Source of the DNA: CBDFGK01 sp965247075
GTDB taxonomy: Bacteria; Pseudomonadota; Gammaproteobacteria; Pseudomonadales; Halieaceae
Direction of reading: 5' to 3'
Assembly: GCA_965247075.1 (NCBI GenBank)
Contig: CBDFGK010000003.1
Span: forward strand, 2,170,001-2,234,000
DNA: 64,000 nt
The first letter of the stretch is position 1, and each line of letters begins with the position of its first letter. A program made the translations under genes and the position numbers. The notes beneath the pieces are model-generated. The model did no database searches and had not been told where the DNA came from. It saw only the letters and a list, made by a program, of their open reading frames with translations. Below are positions 24,433 to 32,296 of the stretch, piece by piece.

Positions 24433-25482
24433 ATGGCGAACAACAATGTACAGGAGATTTATCTGGCCTACTACGGTCGCCCGGCCGACCCAGGCGGTGA
24501 GGCCTACTGGACCGACCAGCTCGACCAGGCTGGCGGTAATCTCAATGCAGTCATTGATGCCTTCGGCAACAGCCCCGAGTTCACCGAACGCTTTGCCCGC
24601 CTGGATACCGAGGCACTAATTGCGGCGATTTACCACCGGCTGTTCAACCGCGACCCGGATGCCGGTGGCCTGGCGTTCTATACCGATCTGCTGGAGAGCG
24701 GCCAAAAGACTCTGGGTTCCATTGCCCTGGACATCCTCAACGGCGCCAGCGGTGAAGATGTGACGCGGCTGGATGAAAAACTGGTGGCAGCCGCCGAGTT
24801 CACGCGCCTGGTGGAGGTATCGGGTACAACCTACGCCGGCGAATGGGGCATCACCGTAGGTAGCAATCTGATTGCCACCATCGGCAGCGTTTGGACGACG
24901 TTCCAGCACGCGCACGCCGAGTTTTCAGCGGAGTTTCCTGGCCAGGATACCGCCCTTTGGTACGGTGTCCCGAGAGGCATAGTCCCTCTGTTTCTAACCC
25001 AGTTGCGCGACGACCCCCACTATTTCGATTTGGACAGATACGTCGACTTTGGCCAATCAGCAAATACTGCCGCGCACCTGCATTTCGACGATCATCTGGT
25101 CATTGACGGCGTATTGGCAGAGTACACAGATTTCGACCGTGACCGCGATAGCTACACTCTGTTCGACCTGGCGCCGGGCAACTACGAGTTCGCCCTCTCC
25201 GGCGGCACCGACACAATGTTGCTCCTGTTTGCCTATGACTACGAAGACGGACTCATATTCAGGAGCGTTATTGTGAGCGATGAAGACCGCCTGCAAATCC
25301 AACTGCAGGAAACAGTGGATCTGATGGTACGAGTCTCTGGCGACCAGGGATCGGGGGAATACCGGCTCACCATCACCGAGACGGACGAGACCTATCGGGC
25401 CTATGATCTGGAGTTGGAACCGCCTCTTTACGACAACGCCGAAGCCAATGAAGTCTTTTATGATTACCTGTTTGGAGCCTGA
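24433..25482 (+). CDS. DUF4214 domain protein with C-terminal beta domain
   Basis: 349 residues. The N-terminal 30-110 carry two DUF4214 units: VQEIYLAYYGRPADPGGEAY and AAIYHRLFNRDPDAGGLAFY. Such units are common in bacterial surface-layer, RTX-like and adhesion proteins. The rest contains a PPC-like beta domain (LAPGNYEFALSGGTDTMLLL and YRLTITETDETY). No signal peptide or RTX repeats are seen. An identical one-base gap links it to the small gene at 25484. Ribosome site GAGGACAG precedes ATG 24433. Role unknown; a surface or secreted function is likely from domain content. Confidence 0.75.
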   Translation: MANNNVQEIYLAYYGRPADPGGEAYWTDQLDQAGGNLNAVIDAFGNSPEFTERFARLDTEALIAAIYHRLFNRDPDAGGLAFYTDLLESGQKTLGSIALDILNGASGEDVTRLDEKLVAAAEFTRLVEVSGTTYAGEWGITVGSNLIATIGSVWTTFQHAHAEFSAEFPGQDTALWYGVPRGIVPLFLTQLRDDPHYFDLDRYVDFGQSANTAAHLHFDDHLVIDGVLAEYTDFDRDRDSYTLFDLAPGNYEFALSGGTDTMLLLFAYDYEDGLIFRSVIVSDEDRLQIQLQETVDLMVRVSGDQGSGEYRLTITETDETYRAYDLELEPPLYDNAEANEVFYDYLFGA

Positions 25483-25483
25483 T

Positions 25484-25684
25484 ATGAACCCGCTCATCCG
25501 CTGGCCTGCCGTCCTGATCGCACTGCCCCTGATACTGGGCGCCGCCTACAGCCGTGGCGCTCCCTATTGCAGCGCCGACTCCAACCCCGAGCACTGTGCC
25601 ACCCTGGAAAACCAGATCCGCTATCGCTATTTCCCGCCGCCCGGATACGTGCAACTAAAGAGAGGCTTTTACTACATAACCTAA
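25484..25684 (+). CDS. Small exported protein, unknown
   Basis: Sixty-six residues. MNPLIRWPAVLIALPLILGA forms a signal peptide or membrane anchor, followed by a mature part with two Cys (APYCSADSNPEHCATLE) and an aromatic C terminus. ATG is one base after the DUF4214 stop, so translation is probably coupled. A diverged duplicate is at 24292..24411. Family not recognised. Confidence 0.55.
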   Translation: MNPLIRWPAVLIALPLILGAAYSRGAPYCSADSNPEHCATLENQIRYRYFPPPGYVQLKRGFYYIT

Positions 25685-25689
25685 AAAGA

Positions 25690-25741
25690 GGTATTCAGAG
25701 CGCTTTGGCGCACTGACAAAGTTCTATCTGAGGATTTGGGC
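25690..25741. repeat. 52-bp direct repeat, right copy
   Basis: Same sequence and orientation as 22994..23045, with about four differences. It forms the right border of the 2.7-kb segment with the cas9-like relic, Fic protein and DUF4214 pair. The carA leader follows directly. Confidence 0.7.
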
Positions 25742-25863
25742 TCATCTATTCAGTAGACACCTGGCGAGCTATCCCGTAAAATCGCACTCCCAGAAACAAC
25801 GAGTTCAGTGACAGTCGTTCTGGGCAGAACAAATCGGTGTAAGCCAGTGCAAAACAAGATCCC

Positions 25864-25900
25864 AAAAAGCGAGATGAGGATGCCTTCATCTCGCTTTTTT
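25864..25900 (+). terminator. Rho-independent terminator or attenuator before carA
   Basis: AAAAAGCGAGATGA (25864-25877) pairs perfectly with TCATCTCGCTTTTT (25886-25899) around an 8-base loop and ends in six T. It lies 44 bases before the proposed carA start. If the carA promoter is upstream, this is an attenuator; if not, it ends upstream transcription and also insulates carA. The A run on the 5' side makes it potentially bidirectional. Confidence 0.75.
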
Positions 25901-25943
25901 CGGATTGTCGCACAGCGAAAAGCCCATTATTTGGGAGCTGTGC

Positions 25944-27086
25944 TTGAGTAATCCAGCCATTTTGGCCCTTGCAGATGGCAGTATTTTCAAAGGCAAGGCG
26001 ATAGGTGCTGACAGTACCTCCGTTGGTGAGGTTGTTTTCAATACGGCGATGACCGGGTACCAGGAGATTTTGACCGATCCCTCCTATGCCCGCCAGATTG
26101 TGACGCTGACCTATCCCCACATTGGTAATACCGGCACCAATAGTGAAGATGAAGAATCGCCCGCCATCTGGTCATCTGGCCTGGTCATTCGGGATCTGCC
26201 GCTGTTATCCAGCAACTACCGCAACCGGCAGAGCCTGCAGGACTACCTGGTCGACCACAAGGTGGTGGCGATTGCCGACATCGATACCCGCAGACTCACT
26301 CGCATATTGCGCGACAAGGGTGCCCAGAATGGTTGCCTGATGGCGGGACCGGACCTGGACGAGGACAAGGCCTTGCAACAGGCGCGTGAATTTGCCGGGC
26401 TGAAGGGCATGGACCTGGCCAGGGAAGTGACCGTGGACCAGCCCTATTCCTGGGTACAGGGCAGTTGGCAATTCGGTGCGGGATACAGCAACCGTGCTGC
26501 CGAGGATTTGCCCTGGCATGTGGTCGCCTACGATTATGGTGTAAAGCGCAACATCCTGCGCATGCTTACCGATCGCGGCTGCCGGTTGACGGTAGTGCCG
26601 GCGCAAACTCCAGCCAGTGACGTGCTGGCGCTGCAGCCGGATGGCATCTTTTTGTCCAACGGACCGGGCGATCCCGAGCCCTGCGATTACGCCATAACCG
26701 CGATTCAGGAGTTACTGGAGACAGGCATACCTATCTTCGGTATTTGTCTGGGCCACCAGTTACTGGGTCTGGCCAGTGGCGCCAACACAGTAAAAATGAA
26801 GTTTGGGCACCACGGCGCCAATCACCCGGTGCAGAACCTGGATGATGGCACGGTGCTGATTACCAGCCAAAACCACGGTTTTGCCGTCGATGAGACCAAC
26901 CTGCCAGACAATCTGCGTCTGACCCACAGGTCGCTGTTCGATGGTTCCCTGCAGGGTATCCATCGTACCGATAAGGCGGCGTTCAGTTTTCAGGGACACC
27001 CAGAAGCCAGCCCTGGGCCGCACGATGCCGCCCCACTTTTTGAACATTTCCTTGAGTTGATCAGCCAACATGCGGAGCAGGTCTGA
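25944..27086 (+). CDS. carA: Carbamoyl-phosphate synthase small subunit
   Basis: 380 residues. It supplies ammonia from glutamine to CarB for carbamoyl phosphate, the precursor of arginine and pyrimidines, in the cytoplasm. The N-terminal domain starts PAILALADGSIFKGKAIGA. The class I glutamine amidotransferase domain has the catalytic Cys in GICLGHQLLG and the His/Glu pair in GHPEASPGP. I choose TTG 25944 because the family starts just before PAILALADG and GGGAG precedes it. The longer frame to 25905 runs through the terminator's 3' side. carB follows after 6 bases. Confidence 0.95.
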   Translation: MSNPAILALADGSIFKGKAIGADSTSVGEVVFNTAMTGYQEILTDPSYARQIVTLTYPHIGNTGTNSEDEESPAIWSSGLVIRDLPLLSSNYRNRQSLQDYLVDHKVVAIADIDTRRLTRILRDKGAQNGCLMAGPDLDEDKALQQAREFAGLKGMDLAREVTVDQPYSWVQGSWQFGAGYSNRAAEDLPWHVVAYDYGVKRNILRMLTDRGCRLTVVPAQTPASDVLALQPDGIFLSNGPGDPEPCDYAITAIQELLETGIPIFGICLGHQLLGLASGANTVKMKFGHHGANHPVQNLDDGTVLITSQNHGFAVDETNLPDNLRLTHRSLFDGSLQGIHRTDKAAFSFQGHPEASPGPHDAAPLFEHFLELISQHAEQV

Positions 27087-27092
27087 GTCATT

Positions 27093-30000
27093 ATGCCAAA
27101 GCGAACTGATATAGAAAGCGTCCTGATACTCGGTGCCGGTCCGATCGTTATCGGCCAGGCATGCGAGTTTGATTACTCGGGAGCGCAGGCCTGCAAGGCG
27201 CTGCGCGAAGAGGGTTACCGGGTCATTTTGGTGAACTCCAATCCGGCCACCATCATGACCGACCCCAGCATGGCCGATGCCACCTATATTGAGCCGGTTG
27301 AGTGGCGCACGGTGGCACGCATTATTGAGAAGGAACGGCCCAGCGTGTTATTGCCCACCATGGGTGGCCAGACGGCACTGAACTGCGCCCTGGATCTGGC
27401 CCGGGAAGGGGTGCTGAAAAAATATGATGTAGAAATGATTGGCGCTGCCAAAGAAGCCATCGATATGGCAGAAGATCGCCAGTTGTTTGACCAGGCCATG
27501 AAACGCATCGGCCTGGAGACGCCTCACTCGGTGTTGGCTCACAGCATGGAAGAAGCCTTCCAGATGCTCGACCAGATAGGCTTCCCCTGTATCATTCGAC
27601 CTTCTTTCACCATGGGTGGCTCCGGCGGTGGTATCGCCTACAACCGCGATGAGTTTGAAGAAATCTGTTTGCGCGGACTGGATCTTTCCCCCACCAGCGA
27701 GCTATTGCTGGACGAGTCTTTAATCGGCTGGAAAGAGTTCGAAATGGAGGTGGTGCGCGACAGGAATGACAACTGCATCATCATCTGCTCGATCGAGAAC
27801 TTCGATCCAATGGGGGTGCACACTGGCGATTCCATTACGGTTGCCCCGGCCCAGACCCTGACCGACAAGGAATACCAGTTCATGCGCAACGCCTCGCTGG
27901 CGGTGTTGCGTGAAATTGGCGTTGAAACCGGTGGCTCCAATGTTCAGTTTGGGCAGGACCCGAAAACAGGTCGCCTGGTCATAATCGAAATGAACCCGCG
28001 GGTGTCTCGCTCCTCGGCGCTGGCTTCCAAGGCGACGGGCTTTCCGATTGCCAGGGTCGCCGCCAAACTGGCTATCGGCTATACCCTGGATGAATTGCAG
28101 AACCAAATTACCGGTGGTGCCACACCCGCCTCCTTCGAGCCCAGCATCGATTATGTAGTTACCAAGCTGCCGCGGTTTGCTTTTGAGAAATTTGAGGGTG
28201 CGGACACTCGTTTGACCACGCAGATGAAATCTGTGGGTGAGGTCATGGCTATCGGGCGTACCTTCCAGGAATCCCTGCAGAAAGCTCTGCGCGGCCTGGA
28301 AGTCGACTCCTTTGGCTTTGAGCACATGATAGACGTTGATGCCGCCGATGCGCACGACGTGTTGGTGTCACACCTGACCAATCCGGGGCCGGAGCGTATC
28401 CGGTATGTCGCCGATGCCATGCGGGCCGGCATGACCATCGAAGAAATTTTCGGCTGTTCCGGCATCGATCCCTGGTTCCTGGCGCAGATTGAAGACCTGG
28501 TGAATACCGAGGACAGCCTCAAGACCGTGCCGCTGGCCGACCTGGACAAAGCTGCCATGTTTGCGCTCAAGCGCAAGGGCTTTGCGGACCAGCGCCTGGC
28601 CGTGTTGCTGGCAGAGACGGAGCAGAGTGTGCGCCAACATCGGCAATCCCTGGGTATCCGGCCGGTTTACAAGCGGGTCGATACCTGTGCCGCCGAGTTT
28701 GCCTCGGCGACAGCGTATATGTACTCGACCTATGAAGAGGAGTGCGAGGCAGCGCCCACTGACCGGGATAAAATCATGGTACTCGGTGGTGGCCCCAACC
28801 GTATTGGACAGGGCATAGAGTTTGACTATTGCTGCGTACACGCGGCGCTGGCCTTGCGCGAGGATGGCTACGAGACCATCATGGTCAACTGTAACCCGGA
28901 AACGGTTTCTACGGACTACGACACCTCTGACCGGCTCTATTTTGAACCGGTCACACTCGAAGATGTGCTGGAAATAGTAGCGCTGGAGAAACCCAAGGGT
29001 GTCATCGTGCAGTTCGGTGGCCAGACGCCGCTGAAGTTGGCGCGAGAGTTGGAAGCTCAGGGCGTGCCAATTATAGGTACGTCTCCCGATGCCATCGACC
29101 GGGCTGAGGATAGAGAACGTTTCCAGCAGATGATCGACAAGCTGGGCTTAAAACAGCCACCCAATATGACGGTGCGCAGTACCGAAGAGGCACTGGCGGC
29201 AGCCGGCAGCCTGAATTATCCGTTGGTGGTTCGCCCCTCTTACGTGCTGGGCGGTCGGGCCATGGAAATTGTTTACCGCGAAGAGGAATTGCTGCGCTAC
29301 CTGCGCGAGGCGGTGCGGGCGTCCGCTGATTCGCCGGTGTTGCTGGATCACTTTCTGAGTGCGGCCATTGAGATTGATATCGATGCGGTTAGCGATGGTG
29401 AAGATGTCGTTATCGGTGCCATCATGCAACATATTGAACAGGCCGGGGTGCACTCCGGTGATTCTGCCTGTTCACTGCCACCCTATAGTCTGGAGCCTGC
29501 TGTACAGGATCTGATGCGTGAGCAGGTTACGCAAATGGCCAGGGAGTTGAAGGTAAAAGGGCTGATGAATGTGCAACTGGCCTGGCAGGATGGCGAAATT
29601 TATGTGATTGAGGTAAACCCTCGGGCCTCGCGTACGGTGCCCTTTGTGTCCAAGTGCATTGGCGCCTCGCTGGCCAAAATTGCCGCTCGATGCATGGTGG
29701 GGACCAGCTTGGTGGAGCAGGGTTTCACCGAAGAAATTGTGCCGCCTTATTACTCGGTCAAGGAAGCGGTGATGCCGTTTAATAAATTTCCCGGCGTCGA
29801 TCCTATTCTGGGCCCGGAAATGAAGTCTACCGGCGAAGTCATGGGGACCGGCGAGACCTTCGAGGCCGCCTTCGCCAAGGCGCAGTTGGGTGCCGGCCAT
29901 GCGGCACCGGAACAGGGTACTGTTTTTATCAGTGTTCGCGATGTGGACAAGGACGGGGCTGTTAAAGTGGCGCGTCAGTTGGTTGAAAGTGGCTTCGACC

Positions 30001-30314
30001 TGCTCGCCACCGGCGGCACGGCGCAGGCACTGACGGATGCGGGGCTGCCCGTACAACGTGTCAATAAAGTACTTGAGGGGCGCCCCCACATTGTTGATAT
30101 GATTAAGAACAGGGAAGTCGACTTGATTATCAATACCACCGAGGGCCGCCGTGCCATCTCCGATTCAGCGTCAATTCGCAGCAGTGCCGAATCGCACAAT
30201 GTCTATTACACCACCACGCTGACAGCGGCAGAGGCAATAGCAGGCGCGATGAGACACGGTAGTGATGATGAAGTCCGACGCTTGCAGGATCTGCACAGGA
30301 GAATTGCAGTATGA
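27093..30314 (+). CDS. carB: Carbamoyl-phosphate synthase large subunit
   Basis: 1,073 residues, the usual length. Two tandem ATP-grasp halves are clear: the first begins SVLILGAGPIVIGQACEFDY, the second near 555 with KIMVLGGGPNRIGQGIEFDY. Between them is the oligomerisation region, and the C-terminal 140 residues are the MGS-like allosteric domain (LLATGGTAQAL). The complex makes carbamoyl phosphate from bicarbonate, glutamine nitrogen and two ATP. The stop overlaps the greA start by four bases (ATGA). Confidence 0.97.
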   Translation: MPKRTDIESVLILGAGPIVIGQACEFDYSGAQACKALREEGYRVILVNSNPATIMTDPSMADATYIEPVEWRTVARIIEKERPSVLLPTMGGQTALNCALDLAREGVLKKYDVEMIGAAKEAIDMAEDRQLFDQAMKRIGLETPHSVLAHSMEEAFQMLDQIGFPCIIRPSFTMGGSGGGIAYNRDEFEEICLRGLDLSPTSELLLDESLIGWKEFEMEVVRDRNDNCIIICSIENFDPMGVHTGDSITVAPAQTLTDKEYQFMRNASLAVLREIGVETGGSNVQFGQDPKTGRLVIIEMNPRVSRSSALASKATGFPIARVAAKLAIGYTLDELQNQITGGATPASFEPSIDYVVTKLPRFAFEKFEGADTRLTTQMKSVGEVMAIGRTFQESLQKALRGLEVDSFGFEHMIDVDAADAHDVLVSHLTNPGPERIRYVADAMRAGMTIEEIFGCSGIDPWFLAQIEDLVNTEDSLKTVPLADLDKAAMFALKRKGFADQRLAVLLAETEQSVRQHRQSLGIRPVYKRVDTCAAEFASATAYMYSTYEEECEAAPTDRDKIMVLGGGPNRIGQGIEFDYCCVHAALALREDGYETIMVNCNPETVSTDYDTSDRLYFEPVTLEDVLEIVALEKPKGVIVQFGGQTPLKLARELEAQGVPIIGTSPDAIDRAEDRERFQQMIDKLGLKQPPNMTVRSTEEALAAAGSLNYPLVVRPSYVLGGRAMEIVYREEELLRYLREAVRASADSPVLLDHFLSAAIEIDIDAVSDGEDVVIGAIMQHIEQAGVHSGDSACSLPPYSLEPAVQDLMREQVTQMARELKVKGLMNVQLAWQDGEIYVIEVNPRASRTVPFVSKCIGASLAKIAARCMVGTSLVEQGFTEEIVPPYYSVKEAVMPFNKFPGVDPILGPEMKSTGEVMGTGETFEAAFAKAQLGAGHAAPEQGTVFISVRDVDKDGAVKVARQLVESGFDLLATGGTAQALTDAGLPVQRVNKVLEGRPHIVDMIKNREVDLIINTTEGRRAISDSASIRSSAESHNVYYTTTLTAAEAIAGAMRHGSDDEVRRLQDLHRRIAV

Positions 30315-30787
30315 ACAAAGTACCCATGACCGTGGCCGGAGAAGTGCGTCTGCGTGAAGAGTTGGAACAGCTCAGGAAAGTGGATAGACCGCGCATCAGC
30401 CAGGCGATTGCGGAGGCGCGCGCGCATGGTGATCTCAAGGAAAACGCGGAATACCATGCGGCCCGTGAGCAACAGAGTTTCGCGGAAGGTCGTATTATGG
30501 AGATCGAATCGAAACTGGCTGAGGCACAGGTGATTGATGTCACCAAACTTGCCAAAACCGGCAAGGTTATTTTTGGCACCACCGTAGACCTGATCAACGT
30601 GGACACCGGTGAAACGGTGCGTTACCGGATAGTCGGCGAAGACGAAGCCGAGGTTAAGAGTAACAGGATATCGGTAACCTCACCGATTGCCCGCGCTTTG
30701 ATTGGTAAAGAAGAAGGCGACGTTGTGGTTGTACGCGCGCCCGGCGGCGATACGGAATATGAGATCGACGAGGTTCAGCATCTCTAG
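30311..30787 (+). CDS. greA: Transcription elongation factor GreA
   Basis: 158 residues. It stimulates RNA cleavage in backtracked RNA polymerase. The N-terminal coiled coil covers about 10-75 (VRLREELEQLRK, the acidic tip region with GDLKENAEYHAAREQQS) and the C-terminal FKBP-like domain contains the family phrase SPIARALIGKEEGD. Overlaps carB by ATGA, the normal carAB-greA arrangement in this group. Confidence 0.96.
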   Translation: MNKVPMTVAGEVRLREELEQLRKVDRPRISQAIAEARAHGDLKENAEYHAAREQQSFAEGRIMEIESKLAEAQVIDVTKLAKTGKVIFGTTVDLINVDTGETVRYRIVGEDEAEVKSNRISVTSPIARALIGKEEGDVVVVRAPGGDTEYEIDEVQHL

Positions 30788-30876
30788 CTGAGCGCTTCCA
30801 ATCAAGCTTGCTGCCGCTGAATGACAGTGAGCTCTCATAGCTGAATTCAAAGCCGATAATACTGAATTCGTACCGG

Positions 30877-31230
30877 TTATTGCCATTGAATTGCCCGCTG
30901 CTGCTGAAATATTTTTACTTTAGCCAGGGTGAGTTCCGCTATCAGGCGCACAATGATGGCGTGATTTTCAGCGCGAATCCGCTCAATGCCCGTTTCGATA
31001 TCCGCTTGCAGCTTGACGGACTGGGTTTCGTCGATGGTGTCGGGTAGAACCAGGCTGAAGCAATAATTTTCCGCATCGACGTTGCGCTGGTAGATGTCAC
31101 CAATAGTACTGGCAGCAAACTCCATCAGTTCTTCATCGGCGCCGCGCGCTGCCAGCAGGTCGCGAATTTGTTCTTCCAGAAAAGCCAGACCCTGTACCCG
31201 TTGGGAGGGAAATTCGAGGATTTTGGCCAC
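30877..31230 (-). CDS. Conserved hypothetical protein
   Basis: 117 residues, rich in helices (LAFLEEQIRDLLAARGADEE; QADIETGIERIRAENHAI). No signal peptide, membrane span or known catalytic motif. It ends in Q-rich QQQRAIQWQ. It lies four bases downstream of yhbY on the same strand (yhbY is upstream), so the two are likely co-transcribed. I do not recognise a named family; a ribosome- or RNA-related accessory role would be only a guess from the neighbour. Confidence 0.7.
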   Translation of the reverse strand: MAKILEFPSQRVQGLAFLEEQIRDLLAARGADEELMEFAASTIGDIYQRNVDAENYCFSLVLPDTIDETQSVKLQADIETGIERIRAENHAIIVRLIAELTLAKVKIFQQQRAIQWQ

Positions 31231-31234
31231 TCGC

Positions 31235-31534
31235 CTAAAACCGGATCAGGTTGGACAGGCGCGGGTCTGGCTGGGCACTGCGGCGCAGTAGCAAAATGAT
31301 ATTGCCCATGCCCTGTATTAGCTCGGCACCGGTGTGATCACAAATTTCTTCACTGACGGTCAGGCGTGCGGCGTGATCGCCCACTACCAGCTTGATCTTG
31401 ATGAGCTCGTGGTCGCTGAGCGCTCGCTCAATCTCCAGCAGCACTGATTCGCCCAGCCCCTTGGCCGCGACTGTGACCACCGGCTTCAACTTGTGGCCAA
31501 TGGCGCGTAATTGTTTGCTGTCTCGTGTGCTCAT
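31235..31534 (-). CDS. yhbY: YhbY family RNA-binding ribosome assembly protein
   Basis: 99 residues with the CRS1/YhbY fold: LRAIGHKLKPVVTVAAKGL, the helix ALSDHELIKIKLVV, and the GxxG-like QGMGNIILLLRR. It binds pre-50S particles. ATG 31534 is chosen because homologues start just before the first helix, and AGGAACG precedes it. Divergent from rlmE across about 70 bases, the standard arrangement. Confidence 0.93.
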   Translation of the reverse strand: MSTRDSKQLRAIGHKLKPVVTVAAKGLGESVLLEIERALSDHELIKIKLVVGDHAARLTVSEEICDHTGAELIQGMGNIILLLRRSAQPDPRLSNLIRF

Positions 31535-31603
31535 GTTCGTTCCTGTTTCGTGCAGGGCGCGGTATTCTACGCCTGCTCTCACGGGAAAGACATCGAAGCA
31601 CTC

Positions 31604-32227
31604 ATGGCGAAGAAGAAATCATCCAGCAGAAGCTGGCTCAATGAGCACTTCAGGGACCACTACATTCAGCGGGCCCAGCGCGAGGGCTACCGCTCCCGTG
31701 CCTGTTACAAGTTGTTGGAAATTCAGAAAAAGGACAGATTAATTCAGCCCGGCATGACCGTTATTGACCTGGGTGCGGCGCCGGGAGGTTGGTCGCAGGT
31801 GGCCGGCCGGCTGGCAGGGCACAAAGGGCGGGTTATCGCCTCGGATATCCTGCCTGTGGATAGTCTTGAAAATGTTGAGTTTATCCAGGGTGATTTCAGT
31901 GATGAGGCAATATTAGCGCAGATACTGGCGGCGGTAGATAACGAGCCGGTAGACCTTGTAATTTCCGATATGGCCCCCAACATGAGTGGTATGAACGCGG
32001 TCGATCAGCCGCGGTCTATGTATTTGGTGGAGTTGGCGCTGGATTTTGCGCGGCAGGTTTTGCGTCCCGGTGGGGCTTTTCTCAGCAAAGTGTTCCAGGG
32101 TGAGGGCTTTGACGGGTTGGTGCGGGATGTGCGCAGTTCGTTTGGCAAGGTTATCACCCGCAAACCCGCGGCATCGCGGGCCCGATCCAGGGAAGTTTAC
32201 CTGTTGGCCAGGGATTTTCAGGGCTGA
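31604..32227 (+). CDS. rlmE: 23S rRNA (uridine-2'-O-)-methyltransferase RlmE
   Basis: 207 residues. It methylates the 2'-O of U2552 in 23S rRNA of the 50S subunit using SAM. The SAM site is VIDLGAAPGGWSQVAG, and the K-D-K-E catalytic tetrad is present in YKLLEI, VISDMAPNMSG, FLSKVFQG and SREVYLLA. ATG 31604 matches the usual N terminus (AKKKSSSRSWL). Upstream in-frame codons overlap the yhbY promoter and are not used. Confidence 0.96.
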   Translation: MAKKKSSSRSWLNEHFRDHYIQRAQREGYRSRACYKLLEIQKKDRLIQPGMTVIDLGAAPGGWSQVAGRLAGHKGRVIASDILPVDSLENVEFIQGDFSDEAILAQILAAVDNEPVDLVISDMAPNMSGMNAVDQPRSMYLVELALDFARQVLRPGGAFLSKVFQGEGFDGLVRDVRSSFGKVITRKPAASRARSREVYLLARDFQG

Positions 32228-32296
32228 TGGTGCCGACACACCAATTTTAGTATATTAGGGTGTTCCTCCCGCAGGGGAATGCAAGAGGTTAAGGCC

